A stretch of 64,000 bases of DNA, taken from assembly GCF_002994745.2 (NCBI RefSeq), contig NC_037092.1, positions 76,207,824 to 76,271,823 on the forward strand. The letters run 5' to 3'. The DNA comes from Rosa chinensis. Lineage: Eukaryota; Streptophyta; Magnoliopsida; Rosales; Rosaceae. Of this stretch, positions 45,596 to 57,881 are shown piece by piece. Every line of letters starts with the position of its first letter. Within the stretch, counting starts at the first letter, position 1. Position numbers and translations under genes: made by a program. The notes under the pieces were generated by a model. The model saw only the letters and a program-made list of their open reading frames with translations, was not told the DNA's origin and searched no databases.

Positions 45596-45612
45596 TCCCA
45601 CAGACGGCGCCA
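45596..45612 (-). promoter_or_regulatory. Primer-binding site of element A
   Basis: One base inside the 5' LTR the - strand reads TGGCGCCGTCTGTGGGA. The first nine bases, TGGCGCCGT, would pair with a tRNA ending ...ACGGCGCCA (as in plant tRNA-Asp); later bases diverge. Position and first bases are typical for Tat elements; tRNA identity is tentative. Confidence 0.7.
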
Positions 45613-45613
45613 A

Positions 45614-46115
45614 TGTTAATACTAAAGTCCGGCGGTAGCCGACTCTTTGTTTAACGTGGGTCCGGTGGGCGGACCACTACTCTGAGGATTAGATGACTTC
45701 CGTTTACTACAACACGAGAGACAGGGCGTCAGAGGGAGACCGCGTTGGGCGGTCTTCACTTCTTCGATGCCTAAGTCAGTCACTGTATATGGGCAGCACA
45801 ACGATAAATGAGTAGTAATTGCGTAATTAATGAGGAGAGAACCTTTTATAGGTAAGGAAGAGGTTGATCTTCTTCTTGTTTCCGATGTGGGACTGATGTG
45901 CTTTGATTCCCAGCGTCTGGAGCTTCTGATGCCATCTTGACGCGGCGCGTGGCGGCGCGTCAGCAGTGATCTGGGGGCGATCCAGGGCTCGAGCGGTAGC
46001 CCGCCTAGCCGTGCCTTCACAGGTTACCCCCCTTGGTGGGAGTCGGTACCTCTGGCGGTACCATGAGCGTTGCTCATTATAGCTAATTATGCTCGTTCTG
46101 GCACATGTAGGTACA
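45614..46115 (-). repeat. Element A 5' LTR (right copy) and promoter
   Basis: The promoter LTR of A. TATA box TATAAAAGG on - at 45842-45850. Ends match the left LTR and the solo LTR at 5229-5723. Adjacent on the internal side is the primer-binding site. Confidence 0.92.
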
Positions 46116-46412
46116 AGCACCTATATAAGGCCAAAAACATTCCACAACAAGCAAATTTTCTAATCTAATTCCTCTCTCGATATTGTCAACCTTTATTAAC
46201 TTAAGCATAAGGTCTTAGCCGGCAAACCCAGTTTCACTTTGACTTTTGTTGTGTTAGATGGATTGCGAGAAGACAAAGAAAGAAGACCAGAACAATTCGT
46301 GATTCCAGACCCCGACAACAGCTAGCTCTTGGTAAGCACCTGGAAACATTGTTGCTAGAAGGAAGGCCCTACTCTTTTCCTCATTTTAGTTAACAGTGCT
46401 ACTAGACTCACT
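46116..46412 (+). mobile_element. Element B, rest of 5' LTR and leader
   Basis: Continues the LTR cut at 34489 ('CACCTATATAAGGCC' gives a second TATA-like site, 46124-46130). The LTR end is not certain. It probably lies near 46245-46250, where a degenerate sequence resembling the primer site of element A follows. Leader sequence then runs to the gag start. Confidence 0.45.
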
Positions 46413-48301
46413 GCGATGGTAGAGATTAGCAACGTCGAGGATCCCCCGGTCTCGGATGATGGTGTTAACCGAGCACTACAGTTCACGCCTACAGAAGGCG
46501 ACACCCTAACAATAATGGCTAGCGGTTCCGCCACAACATCAGATATCTCCGCGGCCCTCGAACTCGCCAAGTGAGATGTTTTCCAGTTCCAGGAGCAGGT
46601 GGAATGAGAGCATGCAGCCATGATAGAAGCACAAAACCACGCAACGACCAGTTCAAGAAAATCAGATGCTTCTCACCTCGCTCCAACGATGGGTTGAAAA
46701 CAATGCCGCCCTGGAACGACTTCTTCAGCAAACACCGTTATCGACACTTGGGGGTGTACCAACACCTGAGACATTATTGGCTATGACCACTCCTACATCT
46801 GGGGTGAATGGGTGACTGGCCAACAAGCCGGTATCTCAAGTGTCGGGGGCGCTTCAACCAACACCTTCATCCTTGATACTGGTACGGCTTACAGGATTGT
46901 TTATATCAATGCAGCTCTACACAATGAGTCTTTCAGCCAACCACCACCAGAACCCACTCTTCTCGCTGGATCGAGTACCACAGCATTAGATATGACCACC
47001 AGATTACTTTTTCAGATGAGCCAGACTATTAATGGGCTCCAATAGCGTATCAAGGCTGCCGAGACCAGGGCCTAGCGCCTAGTGTCGGCAAGGTTCAAGG
47101 GAAGTTCTGGTCCCTTCACCCTACGAGTCCAAGATGAAAAGCGCCCATCCGACTCGAAGCCCTTCAAGATGAACAGGTACAATGACACCACTGACCAACA
47201 CCTAGAAATCTTCAAATCCTTACTCAACAACACCCATTACTTGAATGTCATGGCTTGTCATGCTTTTGAGGAGACTGTTTGTGAGGAGGCCTTAACATGA
47301 TTCCTGGGCTTACCACCTAATTTAGTGGTTAGTTTTCAACAACTGGCAGATAAATTCGTGACCCGGTTCATTCTTAGTGTCAGCAGTTACCACTCGACCG
47401 CCCAACTCTTCAAAGTAAAACAACTTGAGGGTGAGGGATTGCGAGACTTCGTGACCAGGTGGCAGTATATCGCTACCAAATGTCGGAACCTCGACAAGGT
47501 CATTACAGAGAATGCATTCCGTCAAGCTAAGCCAGGTCTCTTTCTTTATGAAATAAATGCTCACAGGCCAAGGGATTATGATGAGCTCATGGAGGTAGCT
47601 ATTCTACATGCTCAGGCAGAATTCAAAACTTTTGGGGTTCCCGAGACCTGTACTAGTACCGAGACTCCCGCAACAGTGATAGTAACACTAAATCCAAAAC
47701 CTTTGGCTTAGGTTCACCCTTCATAGGAAGGCAAGGGCAAAGAGTGGCAACGAGACAAGCCCAGTTATAGCCAGGACAAATGACAGCATAACTACGACAA
47801 AAGTCCAGAAAAACCTAAGCAGTAGTAAAAAAAAAAAGGCAACAGGGACTCTCGGGATACACCCTACATGAAGAATCCTCCACAGTCAAGTTACGAGGTA
47901 TTCACAACTCTCACTACCTCTTGTGAAGAGATATGGAACAATCACAGAGATATCATCCCTCCGCCCAAGATACTACAACAAGAAATAGCAAGCAAAAGAT
48001 GAGAACGGTAAGTATTGCACCTACCATGAGGACTCGGGTCATAACACTAATCTTTGTTACGCCCTCAAGAACGCCATTGAGCACCTCATTCAGAATAGTC
48101 AGTTGAACAATACAGGGCTCCCGCTACTGGTGCCAACGCCATTGAAGTCTATGGCAGGATCATGATAATACATGGCGGGGCCTAGAGGGGGAGAATTTCT
48201 CGCCAACCTAAGTGACACTGCACCGTTGTTGGGCACCCATGGGTAAGATGGTGAACATTCAGGTTAATGACACTGAGACCCAAGTGCCTTGGGACTCCAT
48301 C
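46413..48301 (+). pseudogene. gag: Element B gag, decayed Tat type
   Basis: From about 46413 the frame reads 'MVEISNVEDPPVSDDGVNRA', followed by stops. The capsid domain (47082-47700) has 'PFKMNRYNDTTDQHLEIFKS', 'SFQQLADKFVTRFILSVSSY' and 'DFVTRWQYIATKCRNLDKV'. It is interrupted by a TGA at 47298-47300. A zinc knuckle 'CTYHEDSGHNTNLCYALKNA' follows at about 48013-48075. Several more stops; cut at 48301 by LTR1. Protease and downstream pol are not in the window, so they would lie beyond the nested insertions to the right. Confidence 0.8.
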
Positions 48302-50610
48302 TGTCACGCTCCAATTTTCAATCACAAATAAAATACAAGTAAATCAAACACAGCGACTCCAAGCGTGGCTGTTCGGATATCAACACTAAATACCTGTAAA
48401 AATTTTCCTTTAAACAAAGAAAACCAATGATGTCCCCAACCCACAATGTGAATACAGACTCGTTCTTTAGAGTCATATATGACACTACACAAAGTTTACG
48501 AATAAAGTTGCTTAACAAATAATAAATAAATGCTCCTTATGAGCTTACCACAAAAAGGAAGTTTAATAAAATCAGAGTACGCAAAATTAGCTTTCGACTC
48601 CTACAATTGCTACCGCATACTTCTACTTCAACCACGATTATCCTAACCTACAGGAAGAACCCATACACTATTGAATAGTGCGCCGGTTGTAACAACAAAC
48701 CCGGTAAGCTTTTTAAGCTTCTATGAGTAAACTCAAAGCAACAAAACAGAAACACATGTTTAAGTCATCTCAACCTAAACAAACGAGAAGCATATATCAC
48801 AACTACAGCCATCAGTTTCATGTCCCTCCATATCATGCTTACCTAACTCAACTCGTTACTAAAAACTCACATGCTCTGATTCTCAACCCAGCATCCAATT
48901 ACACAAATTATACTCAAACAAAACCACCACAAGTAATGTTTGAAAATCATTTTAACACACAATGGCGAACTACAAAATCACACTCCTTTCCTCTCGACTG
49001 GAAGCTTTTGTCACCAACGTGACATCAAAGGTGAAAATCAATAAATCACACCATATAAATCACTTCCCGTTTCTCTCTTCAGAAACAATTATCACTACTG
49101 TGACCCTTCACAACATTTGACCCCTCGACAATAATTCCAAGAAGGGAGCAAGACAATCACAATTTAAAACAAGGTAAAACAATTCATAGTGACCCCTGCA
49201 TATAATTTAGTTCAGGAGGTTATATTAAAACAATAAATTCAAATCATAGTAATCCCTGCATATATTTAGTTCAGGAGATTATATTAAAATCAATCAATCA
49301 AAATCATAGTAATAATCACAAATTTCATACTCTCGCATCTGTAGGTAGCTCAAATATTCATAGCAACAAACTCAATCGTTGTTAACTTAATAACAAACCT
49401 ACCTCCTTCACAGGGAAATCATCACAGCAACCCTCTCAATCATTGTTAACTTAATAACAAATCTATCTCTTTCACAAAGTAATCATCACAACAACCCTCT
49501 CGATCGTTGTTAACTTAATAACAAACCAACCTCCTTTACAAAGTAATCATCACACTGATCATCACGCAGATTTCACCAGACATCACACAGATATTTCCAC
49601 ATCCTTTACATAACAATCATCACATTGATTTCACCGGTCATCACGCAAATATTCCCACACATGCTACCATATCTTAAATCACAAAATTAAGATGGTCATA
49701 CTAGACTCATGACATCTCAACAAATAAAATTCTACAATCACAACTCAATACAAGTTCACCATTCTAAAAAAATAATGAACTCTATTTTAAAATATTGTTT
49801 CGCCTCTCACTTCCATGGTCATTCTGGACCAAACATTTAAGGAGGTCACTCAGGACCCGAAAATGTTACACAATCTCAATACTTTTCAAAATAATAGAAA
49901 TCATCATTTCCACAATATATTTTTTTCCGAACAGTCACATCTAAAGCAATAATATGAATACAATCACAATTATTGTTGCATCACAACAAATCCACCAATA
50001 CATATATATTTCACGTGTATATATGACTATATATATATATATAGTCATTCACTCATAAATGCCACTAATACCAACTATAGTCATAGTTAAATAACTAACT
50101 CCAAGACGATAAGGTACTTTGTTCATAAATGAACTCCGTGAAATTTACTCACCTCTGAATCCGGTTGCGTCTTCACTCACACTCTGAGTTATGCACAAAT
50201 CTCCACAATCCACTTAAACCCACTTTGTCAAGTACCTAATCACATCAAGGTCACAACTCAATACCGCGCAAGGTTGATACACTAAAAACAAGTGCGCAAT
50301 TTAACCCTGCAAGAATGTAGTCGTTAGTATAGAATAAGTAGGGATCATTCAAGCCAGGTTGAGGGTGCACAAGTAACTACGTAACAAATAAAGAATCAAA
50401 GTATGAATATAAGTAAGTACGAAAATAATGAAAGAATGTATGAACATGAAATTGTAAAAAGGAGGGTTTTGGGTATTGTCACAAATAAATTAAAGTAAAA
50501 CATATAAACAATGCGGGATTTACAATGATATGGATGATAGAGACTTGGAAATCAACCACCAAAACATGCTTAAGATAAGTTTATTATCCTAGTTTCAATT
50601 ACTAAGTCAT
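48302..50610 (-). mobile_element. LTR1: long chromovirus-like LTR, cut by element C
   Basis: Begins TGTCACGCTCCAATTTTC after the flank CCATC (48297-48301). Related to LTR2 in reverse orientation. Its 'AACAACAAACCCGGTAAGCTT' (48690-48720) and 'CGTGAAATTTACTCACCTC' (50136-50155) are the inverted counterparts of LTR2 segments at 52715-52745 and 51915-51955. The expected far end is missing; element C starts at 50611. The remainder of LTR1 should therefore lie beyond element C and D. Tandem units of about 65 bp occur at 49189-49320 and 49365-49560. Confidence 0.65.
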
Positions 50611-50616
50611 TGTTAA

Positions 50617-53131
50617 TGTGATGCCCCGGAAATTCGTATTTATTTTCCGAGGATTTTCCGGAATTTAAATTGTGGTTATTGGACGTTTTCGTGGCTCGTG
50701 GATGGAGCCGAACTGTTTCAGATGAATTTTTATTCAGAAAATATGACTTTAGGGGTAGCGCAAATGTTGACTTTTGATATGTTGAGATTCTCAAAAAACT
50801 TCCTTCATGAAAGTTGTAGAGCACGTCGATACGAGTTCGTGGACATGTGGAATGCGTCAATCGGAGTTTGTATGAGAAAGTTATAAGCGTTTGAAAATTT
50901 GGAAAGTTCTATATATAAGGGTTTCCGTTTTCGGAAATTTCCATTTTTATTTTCTGAAGTTTCCAAAACCAGAAACTCAGAAACTCTCCGTTCTCTCTCC
51001 TCACCCGCGTCTGACCTGACCCGAACCAGGAGATCAGACCCGGCTTTTCTGGCGAGCTCCGGCGGTGAAACTTTCCAGATCAAATCGTCTCCACCGTGCG
51101 CTCCTCTCTGTGGTGTCCTCTAGCATCGATTCGCAGCGGTGACGGTGCAGCAAGGTGGCGAACTTTGGTGCAGTCAGACCAGATCGGTTCTCCGATCTCC
51201 GACGAGGGCGGGGCTTCAAGTTTCCTTGGGTGAGTTCAGAGGAGCTTCCTTGATCGATCTATGGTGGTTGTTTGGATCGATTCACGTAAAACTTGGTTCA
51301 ACTATGATTGAACAGTAATCTACGGGTTGTGAGGTAGTTTTCAACCCTTTATGCTTGTTTTCTGACTTCGAGCTAGTTATGAAAATTCACAAGCATGCTT
51401 AGATGAAACTTTTTGATGTTGGGAGTTTTGGGAAATAATGAGTTTTGGTCGGCTGCGGTGCGCCACCGCCTATGGTGGAGTTCCGGCGGTGTTCTGGCCA
51501 TCTAGGGGACTGTTTCTGGTATTATATATGTTCTACTCGTTGATACGAGCGTTTCGATATATAATATGAAAATTTTGGAGTTCGAATAGATTTGTTATGA
51601 TTTTTACCATTTCATACAGGTTGATTTATTCGATCCGTGAGGATCTGAGCATCCGAACGATTTGTGGTTTGGACACATCGATAGTGGAAGTGTTACGGAG
51701 ACTTTGGGAGGTCTCGGAAGTGGTTTCACCTAAATTTGGCATAACTTTGGGAATTTTGGTTCGATTTAGAGTTTCGAACATTATTCCTTGTGTTTCATTG
51801 ACTAAATCAAGGATGTACTTTCCTTAGGTACTTGAAGAAGTATTCTTGGACGGTTAGTTGGTGGTTAGGCTGTTTTGTTCTGTATTGAAGACGCAGCGGG
51901 AGTTTCGAGGTGAATAATCTCACAAGGTTCATTAATGAACGAAATTACCTTTATTGTTTTGGTGGTTTGTGGATTTATGAAAACAATATGCATGAATGAT
52001 GCTTTTTATTGTTTTGGGTTGTGGCTTTTGGAAAACAAATGATTGTGGAAATGATTGATTTCGATTTGTTTTGAAAAGCGTTGATATTTGTGTACGAAAA
52101 CAATATGCATGGATTGATGCTCCTTTATTGTTTTGTTTTGTGTTATGGCTAATTTCGATTGTTTTCAAAAGCGTTGCGATTTGTGTAACATTTTGGGTCC
52201 AGTGTGACTCCTTTAATGTTTTGCTCCAAGGGACTATGCGGCCAGAGGAACGAAGATCTATGACCTTGGGCAGAATATCAGGTAATCACGTCTTTGACCG
52301 GACGAGTGGTTACGTTTCAGTTAGAGCTCTAATCTGTCCGCCGTGCTTTGTTTCTTGATTGAAATGTGATTTGTTTATTGATTTAAACGTGATTCGTGTG
52401 AGTTTATCTCGTGATTTGTGTGAGTTTATCCCGTCCATTGTTTCTTGATTGAAACGTGATTTGTTTATTGATTTAAACGTGATTCGTGTGAGTTTATCTC
52501 GTGATTAGTGTGAGTTTATCCCGTGCTTTGTTTCTTGATTGAAACGTGATTTGTTTATTGATTTAAACATGATTCGTGTGAGTTTATCTCGTGATTCATG
52601 TGAGTTTATCTTGTGCTTTGTTTCTTGGTTGAAACATGATTTGTTTATTGATTTAAACGTGATTCGTGGGTTTATCTAGTGATTTTGCATGAGTTGTTTT
52701 GAGTTATTCATACGGGCTTGCAAAAGCTTACCGGGTTTGTTGTGTGGCAACCCGGTGCACCATTCAAACGGTGTAGGGGTTAATCTTGTAGGTCAGGGTA
52801 ATCGTGGTTGAAAACTGAGGTAGCGAGCTAGCAGCTTTACGGTAGGAAGCTAATTTTGTGACTTTACCGTTATTAAGACTTCCGCTTGTAGTGAGCTCTG
52901 AGGAGCATTTACGTTTTATTTTGTTGTTGATAATTTAATTTGTAAGCTTGTGTAATGTATAACTCTATGGAGCGAGTGTATATTAACCTTGAGGGTTCAG
53001 GACATCAGTATGTACTTGGTTTAAAGGGAAAAAGATTCCAGGTATTTTGTATTGATGACTGAACGTTCACGCATGTATAATTATGGGATTATATATCGAT
53101 TTTTATTTGTGTAAAAATCAGGGACATGACA
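50617..53131 (+). mobile_element. LTR2: solo chromovirus-like LTR inside the LTR of element C
   Basis: 2515 bp, TGTGATGCCCCGG...GGGACATGACA, with a perfect TSD, GTTAA (50612-50616 and 53132-53136). It splits the C LTR six bases from its end, so TGTTAA lies left and GTTAATGTTTAAAAG right. TATA-like TATATATAAGG lies at about 50910-50920, followed by a CT-rich leader. No internal domains, so a solo LTR. Confidence 0.85.
52351..52686 (+). repeat. 90-bp tandem repeats inside LTR2
   Basis: Units start TTTCTTGATTGAAA at 52351, 52441, 52531 and 52621, about 3.7 copies. Each contains two copies of a 22-bp CGTGATT.GTGTGAGTTTATC sub-repeat. Confidence 0.9.
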
Positions 53132-53634
53132 GTTAATGTTTAAAAGTTTAGCGGTAGCTGAACCTCGGTCAACGCTGGTCCGATGGGCGGACCGCTATTG
53201 TGATATTCAGAGCTTCCGTTTACCTGTCAAGTAAAATACAGAGGGCGTCAGAGGGAGACCGCGTTGGGCGGTCTTCTCTTCTCCGATGCCTAAGTTAGTC
53301 AATGTATTTATGTTGACAAAGTAACAGTAGGTAAGTAGTAAATGAGTAATTAATGAGGAGAGAGGAGAGGACCTTTTATGGGTGTGGAGGGAGCTGATCT
53401 TCTCCATGTTTTTGATGTGGGACTGATATGCTTCAGTTCCCAGCTTCTAGAGCTTCTGATGCTATCTTGGGGCGGCGCGATAGCGGTGATCTAGGGGTAC
53501 GCCGGGGCTCAGGCGGTAGCCTGTTTGGCTGTGCTTCCGTAGGTCACCCCTTTGGCGGGTTTTGGTACCGCAGGAGGTGGCATGAGCGTGGCTCATTATA
53601 GCTAATTATGCTTGTAAATGCCTATGTAAGTACA
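53132..53634 (-). repeat. Element C 3' LTR, main part
   Basis: Matches the A LTRs and the solo LTR, and ends ...GTAAGTACA at 53634 beside the polypurine tract. The first five bases are the LTR2 target duplication. The TATA box of the family is changed here (CATAAAAGG on -, 53372-53380), which may weaken this promoter. Confidence 0.88.
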
Positions 53635-54189
53635 AGTCCCCCAAGTCTCCAGTCAAGGAGGACAATCTTGGTTGGGGAGTTGCCTAGCGGTTCGAAGCGT
53701 TACTTTCGCTAGACTTGCAAAAGCATAATTAGCGTCAGTGCGTTGTCAACCATGGACTTACTGAGCAAACGCTTTATACCCTTTCGGGTGGGCCCCTGCT
53801 AGGCCCCCTAGGGAGTCCCCCACTCCCCTGCTAAGATAGACCTCCGTTTGGTCTGTGTATTATTTGTTGAGGGGAGCTGCGCTGAGCAGAGGGTGTTGGG
53901 TAGCGAGCCCAATCTTTGGTACCCAAGTGGCGGGGGTCAACGTGCCTGATTAGGGCCGTCGAAGACTGTTGATGTGTCCCCTTGTCCCCCAGGATCATGG
54001 CTTCTGTGACGCCGCGTGGCCGTCGTCATACGTTTTACTCTAATGCCGCGGGGCGGTCGTTGTCAGGATGAGGTGTTACCTTGGGAATCGCTGTTGGCGG
54101 AATTTCCTCAGTTGATATTTAAGCTGCAAGAAGGGTCGCGGGGACCCTGCTGGTTGCCGTTCAGAGGACTGTCTTACTTGCAGGAGGGA

Positions 54190-54640
54190 GAAGTTCCGCT
54201 AGCGGAGTTGTGCTTAGCGGAGTCTCACTTGCAAGAAGAAAAGGAGTTCTGCTATCGGTGTTGTGCTTAGCGGAGACTCGCTTTGCAAGAGGAAAATAGA
54301 GTTCCGCTAGCGGAGTTGCGCTTAGCGGAGACTCGCTTACAAGAAGAAAAGGGAGTTCCGCTAGCGGAGACTCGCTTGCAAGAAGAAAAGGTAGTTCCGC
54401 TAGCGGTGTTGCGCTTAGCGGAGGCTCGCTTGCAAGAAGAAAAGGTAGTTCCGCTAGCGGTGTTGCGCTTAGCGGAGACTCGCCTGCAAGAAAAGGGAGT
54501 TCCGCTAGGGGTTTTGCGCTTAGCGGAGACTCGCTTGTAAGAAGAAAAGGGAGTTCCGCTGGCGGAGTTGCGCATAGCGGAGACTCGCTTGCAAGAAGAA
54601 AAGGAATTCCGCTAGCGGTGTTGCGCTTAGCGGAGATTTC
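54190..54640. repeat. 54-bp tandem repeat array in element C
   Basis: Nine units, starting at 54193, 54246, 54301, 54355, 54394, 54448, 54499, 54553 and 54605. The usual length is 51-55 bp, with one 39-bp short unit. Most contain the palindrome CCGCTAGCGG, then 'GCGCTTAGCGGAGACTCGC' and 'TTGCAAGAAGAAAAG'. It occupies the same place as the 59-bp array in A but the unit differs in length and sequence outside the GTTCCGCT...TAGCGGA core. Confidence 0.9.
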
Positions 54641-54703
54641 GACGATTGGTAGTCTCCCTCTTCCATGGTTACTTCGAGTAGACGCTTCGTTTAACGATGG
54701 TCG

Positions 54704-54918
54704 ACACGTGGCCGTCAAATATTGGGTTAGCGTGAGTGATAACGTCTCTTCAGCATGCCCCTTTTTTCACCATTAATGCGAGTAATTATTGATTTTGTAA
54801 CCGAGGCGTCACCTCGGTTAATCCGGGGAGTACGCGCGTTCATGGGGCACGTGTACAGCCGTGGTGCGATGTCGTTTTTCAGCAGACGGCCTAGATTGGT
54901 TTGATGTTGACATAAAAG
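54704..54918 (+). promoter_or_regulatory. Promoter region of the antisense gene in element C
   Basis: Same elements as in A: ACACGTGGC at 54704-54712, hairpin CCGAGGCGTCACCTCGG at 54801-54817 (6-bp arms), CACGTG at 54848-54853 and TATA-like CATAAAAG at 54911-54918. Order and spacing are kept although surrounding sequence has diverged. Confidence 0.6.
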
Positions 54919-55424
54919 AGAGGGAAACTGAGTAGTTTGACACTTCGCACTTTGAACTGATATCGTCGTTGTCAAGCTTTGCTCTGAGATCCGAGGAGGA
55001 GATGCTACGATTTCGTGAAGATATCGATCGTTGAAGGGCAAAGGTCTTTTGAAGTGAAGACGAGCACCTTCAAGCACGCCAGAGTTTCCATCTTTAAGGT
55101 TGGTATTCTGAATCTCTTCCCTGTTTTGTTAGATCTTCTTTGTTTGTCTATTTCTGGTTTTGCTATTTTGAAGTGGTTTCTATCATTCCCTGGTGTATCT
55201 AAGGGTCTTGAATTGTGTTTTGGGGTGGGTTTTAGGTGTTTGACAGAGGGTTGGGGTTTCTTGCCTTGCTAGATGGTCGAATCTGGGTTTGAGTGTGGAT
55301 GCGTTTTGTTCTTGTTTTGTCACTTTCTGGGATTTCTGCGTATGGGTGTTCTTGATGTTCTTGGATGAAAATTGACGTAGGGATAGCTTAGATCTTGTGT
55401 GAACTGACTGGTTTGGGTTTTAGG

Positions 55425-57881
55425 GCTGGAAGCTGCTGCCCACAATAGGTGCAAAGAGTGGTTAGCGAGCAATAGTGCCGCTAGTGGTTCCATTGATGGG
55501 GGAGAGACTGGCGGGGAGGAGATTGAGTCAGCATGGGTTCTCCGTTGCCGCTGTAAACCGGTTGAAGCGAGTATTTCGACTGCCAGGCGTTGTGCAGCTG
55601 CGTCCGCCGCTGAAGGACGAGAGATCGTCGATGCTGCCAGCGGGGCATGCCACCGTGCATGAGGCTATCTTCCGCCAGGGAGTGATATTTCCCCTCCTGC
55701 CAAATCTCCAAATTTTGGTATGTGAGTTTGGCCTCGCCTTGGGCAAATTTTCCCTAATATGTGGCGGTTGTTGATGGCGATCAACTCATTGTGGCCCTTG
55801 TCCGGTTGCGAGGGTCCAACCGTGGTGGACATGCTGCATTTCTACGAGTTGGTGTACGTGAAGTGCCAAGGTTGCAGTGGGCAGGTGAACTTGAGTGGCC
55901 GCCAGGGGGCGCCCAAGTTAATCGAGAATTTGAAGGATTCCATGTCTTACTGGCGGGGGGTCTTCTATGTTGCCACCGCCGAATGGGAATACCAAGCGGG
56001 GTCGAATGAGGGGGAGCCGACGTTCAGGATTAAGTCGGAGTTCCAACCTATCCGAGGTTGTTGCTGGACTCCACTGCTCAGTGTTGGTTTTGCTTGTATA
56101 ATGATTCCTTGTGCTAATGACTTTCATTTTTTTTTTTTTTGTAGCTAGCTTGCGCTATAACCTGAGGCATGAGGAAGAGTGCCGCGTGGCAAGGATCCGA
56201 GGCTGTTGGCAGAATCGCAACCTGCTAGATCTCCGCCTACTCACCGGGTGGGAATTATTGGTCGATCAACAGTTGACTCGCCCTCTTGGTAAGTAACTTC
56301 CGCTGACGTTTACCCTGGCTTGGTTTGTCAGGCTAACTTGGTTGTGTTTTGTATAGATTCTCCGCCGGGTAACAAAGCGAGTCGTGACGCTTTCACCAAA
56401 GCGTTGGATAGCACAGAGATGAATAATTTTTGGAAGGCATGTATGCCGCTAGGTTGGCAGCTCAACAAACTGTCGTTGACCCTGAGACACTAGTGGTGAG
56501 CTAGTCAGAGACTACCGTATTGCTGTCGATGTTGCATCACTCTCATCTAGGCGCCGACGGTTCGATAGTGGTCCAGGTTGGAACTAGCGCCAATCCTGGG
56601 GTTGTTGGCCGGAGCAGGGTGCCAGCCGTCGGCTAGAAGACGAGGGAGAGAGTGCCCGCCAACCGCCGTGAGCCTCAGAGTGACAGAGTGGCGGTGGAGA
56701 AGGAACCCATTACCGTTGCGGTACCGGTGCTGCAGGTGGTCTCGAGGCTTGTCACTGCGGGGGGCACACAGGCTGTACTTCAGCGGAAGCGTTGACAGAA
56801 CGAAGCTGCAGAGGATGCTGCCGTTGACGCGGAGACCATTGGGGCCCGCCAGCAGAAGAAGGCAAAGCAGCCTCCGCCCCAGGCGACTAACAGCCGCCAG
56901 CAGGGAGGTGCGGACGAGCGACCTGGACTTGTTTGCCGCGTACTCCGAATTCCTGACTGACCCCGTGCGGGAGTTTCTTTTTCACTTTTGTGAGCGGCTA
57001 GGGTTCGGCGGTCTTGAGGGGATTGTGCGCTCGATTACCATTGATCAATCGCTGTTCAGCTCGGCCTTCAGGCATTTCTCTGTTGGGCTGCATGAGATGT
57101 TCCTGGCAGCGTCGAGCCTGCCCCGGACTAAGCTGTAGCTTAGGGAGGAGATTAGCAGTCTCCAGAGGGAGCTGGGGGAAGCCAAAGACAAGCTGGGGAA
57201 CTGGGCGGTGTCTGACCAAGGCAGAGTGCGATGCTGCTGATGCCCGCTGCAAGCTAAATATTGCCATCACATGGGACCTCGAGCGGAATGACCGTGTGTC
57301 CCAGTTGGAGCAAGACATGGCCTTGCTGAAGGATCAACTGGCGGCAAAGGTCAATAAAATTGAGACCCTTTAGCAGGATTCTGCAGCCAAATCCTCGGAG
57401 GTGCAGCGGTTGGAGGGCGAGATTGCCCAACGAGAAGAGGAGAGGAGCCGTGTTGAGGCCGCCGCTGTGGAGGCGTTCAAGCAGTCTGCGGAATACAAGC
57501 AGGCGATGGTGGAGGCGGCCAAGGCTGGCGCCACAGCCAACCTGGAATTGTTGAATCAGAAGGGCGTTATTGACTGGGTCAAGGTGTCCCAGTCTGCTGA
57601 GCCGTCAGGGCAGAGGGGAGCTCCCGCAAGCAGTGTGGTTCCCACACAAGCTGAGGGTGTCCGCTCAGGAAGTGGTGAGAGCGGTTATCTTCCGGCGGTT
57701 GCCAGTTTGCAGACATCTCCCCTAACTCACTCCGAAGTCTCCCGTGCAAATTTTATGGCGGTCCACACCCGCGAGGACGCCAAGCCCTACTGCTCACGGG
57801 TCTGACCAAACAAGCTGCCTGGTCGATCGGCAACCGCCGGTGGGTGATGAAGAAGTTGTTGTCACGCCAAACAATCCCTGA
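55425..57881 (+). pseudogene. Antisense extra gene of element C, spliced and decayed
   Basis: After the leader-intron acceptor (about 55424), the N-terminus of the A version (the 'MADVIEISSS' region) is missing, a deletion of about 190 bases. The conserved domain follows ('HATVHEAIFRQGVIFPLLP', 'MWRLLMAINSLWPLSGCEG'). Introns are at 56057-56144 and 56289-56356, at the same positions as in A. The last exon has 'FAAYSEFLTDPVREFLFHF', coiled coil (about 57130-57560) and a polar tail ending near 57879-57881. Breaks: several frame changes in 55425-55600 and 56400-56800, and TAG near 57136 and 57371. Breaks differ from those of A, so both decayed independently from an intact ancestor. Confidence 0.78.

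Larger units (their letters stand above)
34490..46115 (-). mobile_element. Element A: complete Tat-type Ty3/gypsy retrotransposon (11.6 kb)
   Basis: LTRs at 34490-34987 (498 bp, its 3' LTR) and 45614-46115 (502 bp, its 5' LTR). Both read TGTTAAT...GTACA on + and are flanked by a perfect 5-bp TSD, AGCAC (34485-34489 and 46116-46120). By eye the two LTRs differ at about 18 bases plus three indels, so the insertion is fairly young. On the - strand the order is LTR, primer site, gag, protease, RT, RNase H, archaeal-type RNase H, integrase, then an extra gene on the opposite strand, a tandem-repeat array and the LTR. Two RNase H domains and an antisense extra ORF are marks of the Tat lineage. Coding parts carry a handful of breaks (listed separately), so A probably needs help to move. 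Confidence 0.93.

Noticed and set aside
54190..54640. CRISPR-like regular repeats
   Set aside because: There are no unique spacers; units are contiguous tandem copies in a plant retrotransposon.
54161..54718. 185-codon ORF on - with a repetitive protein, and matching ORFs on other frames
   Set aside because: Produced by the 54-bp tandem array, whose usual unit length is a multiple of three; no start context or domain.
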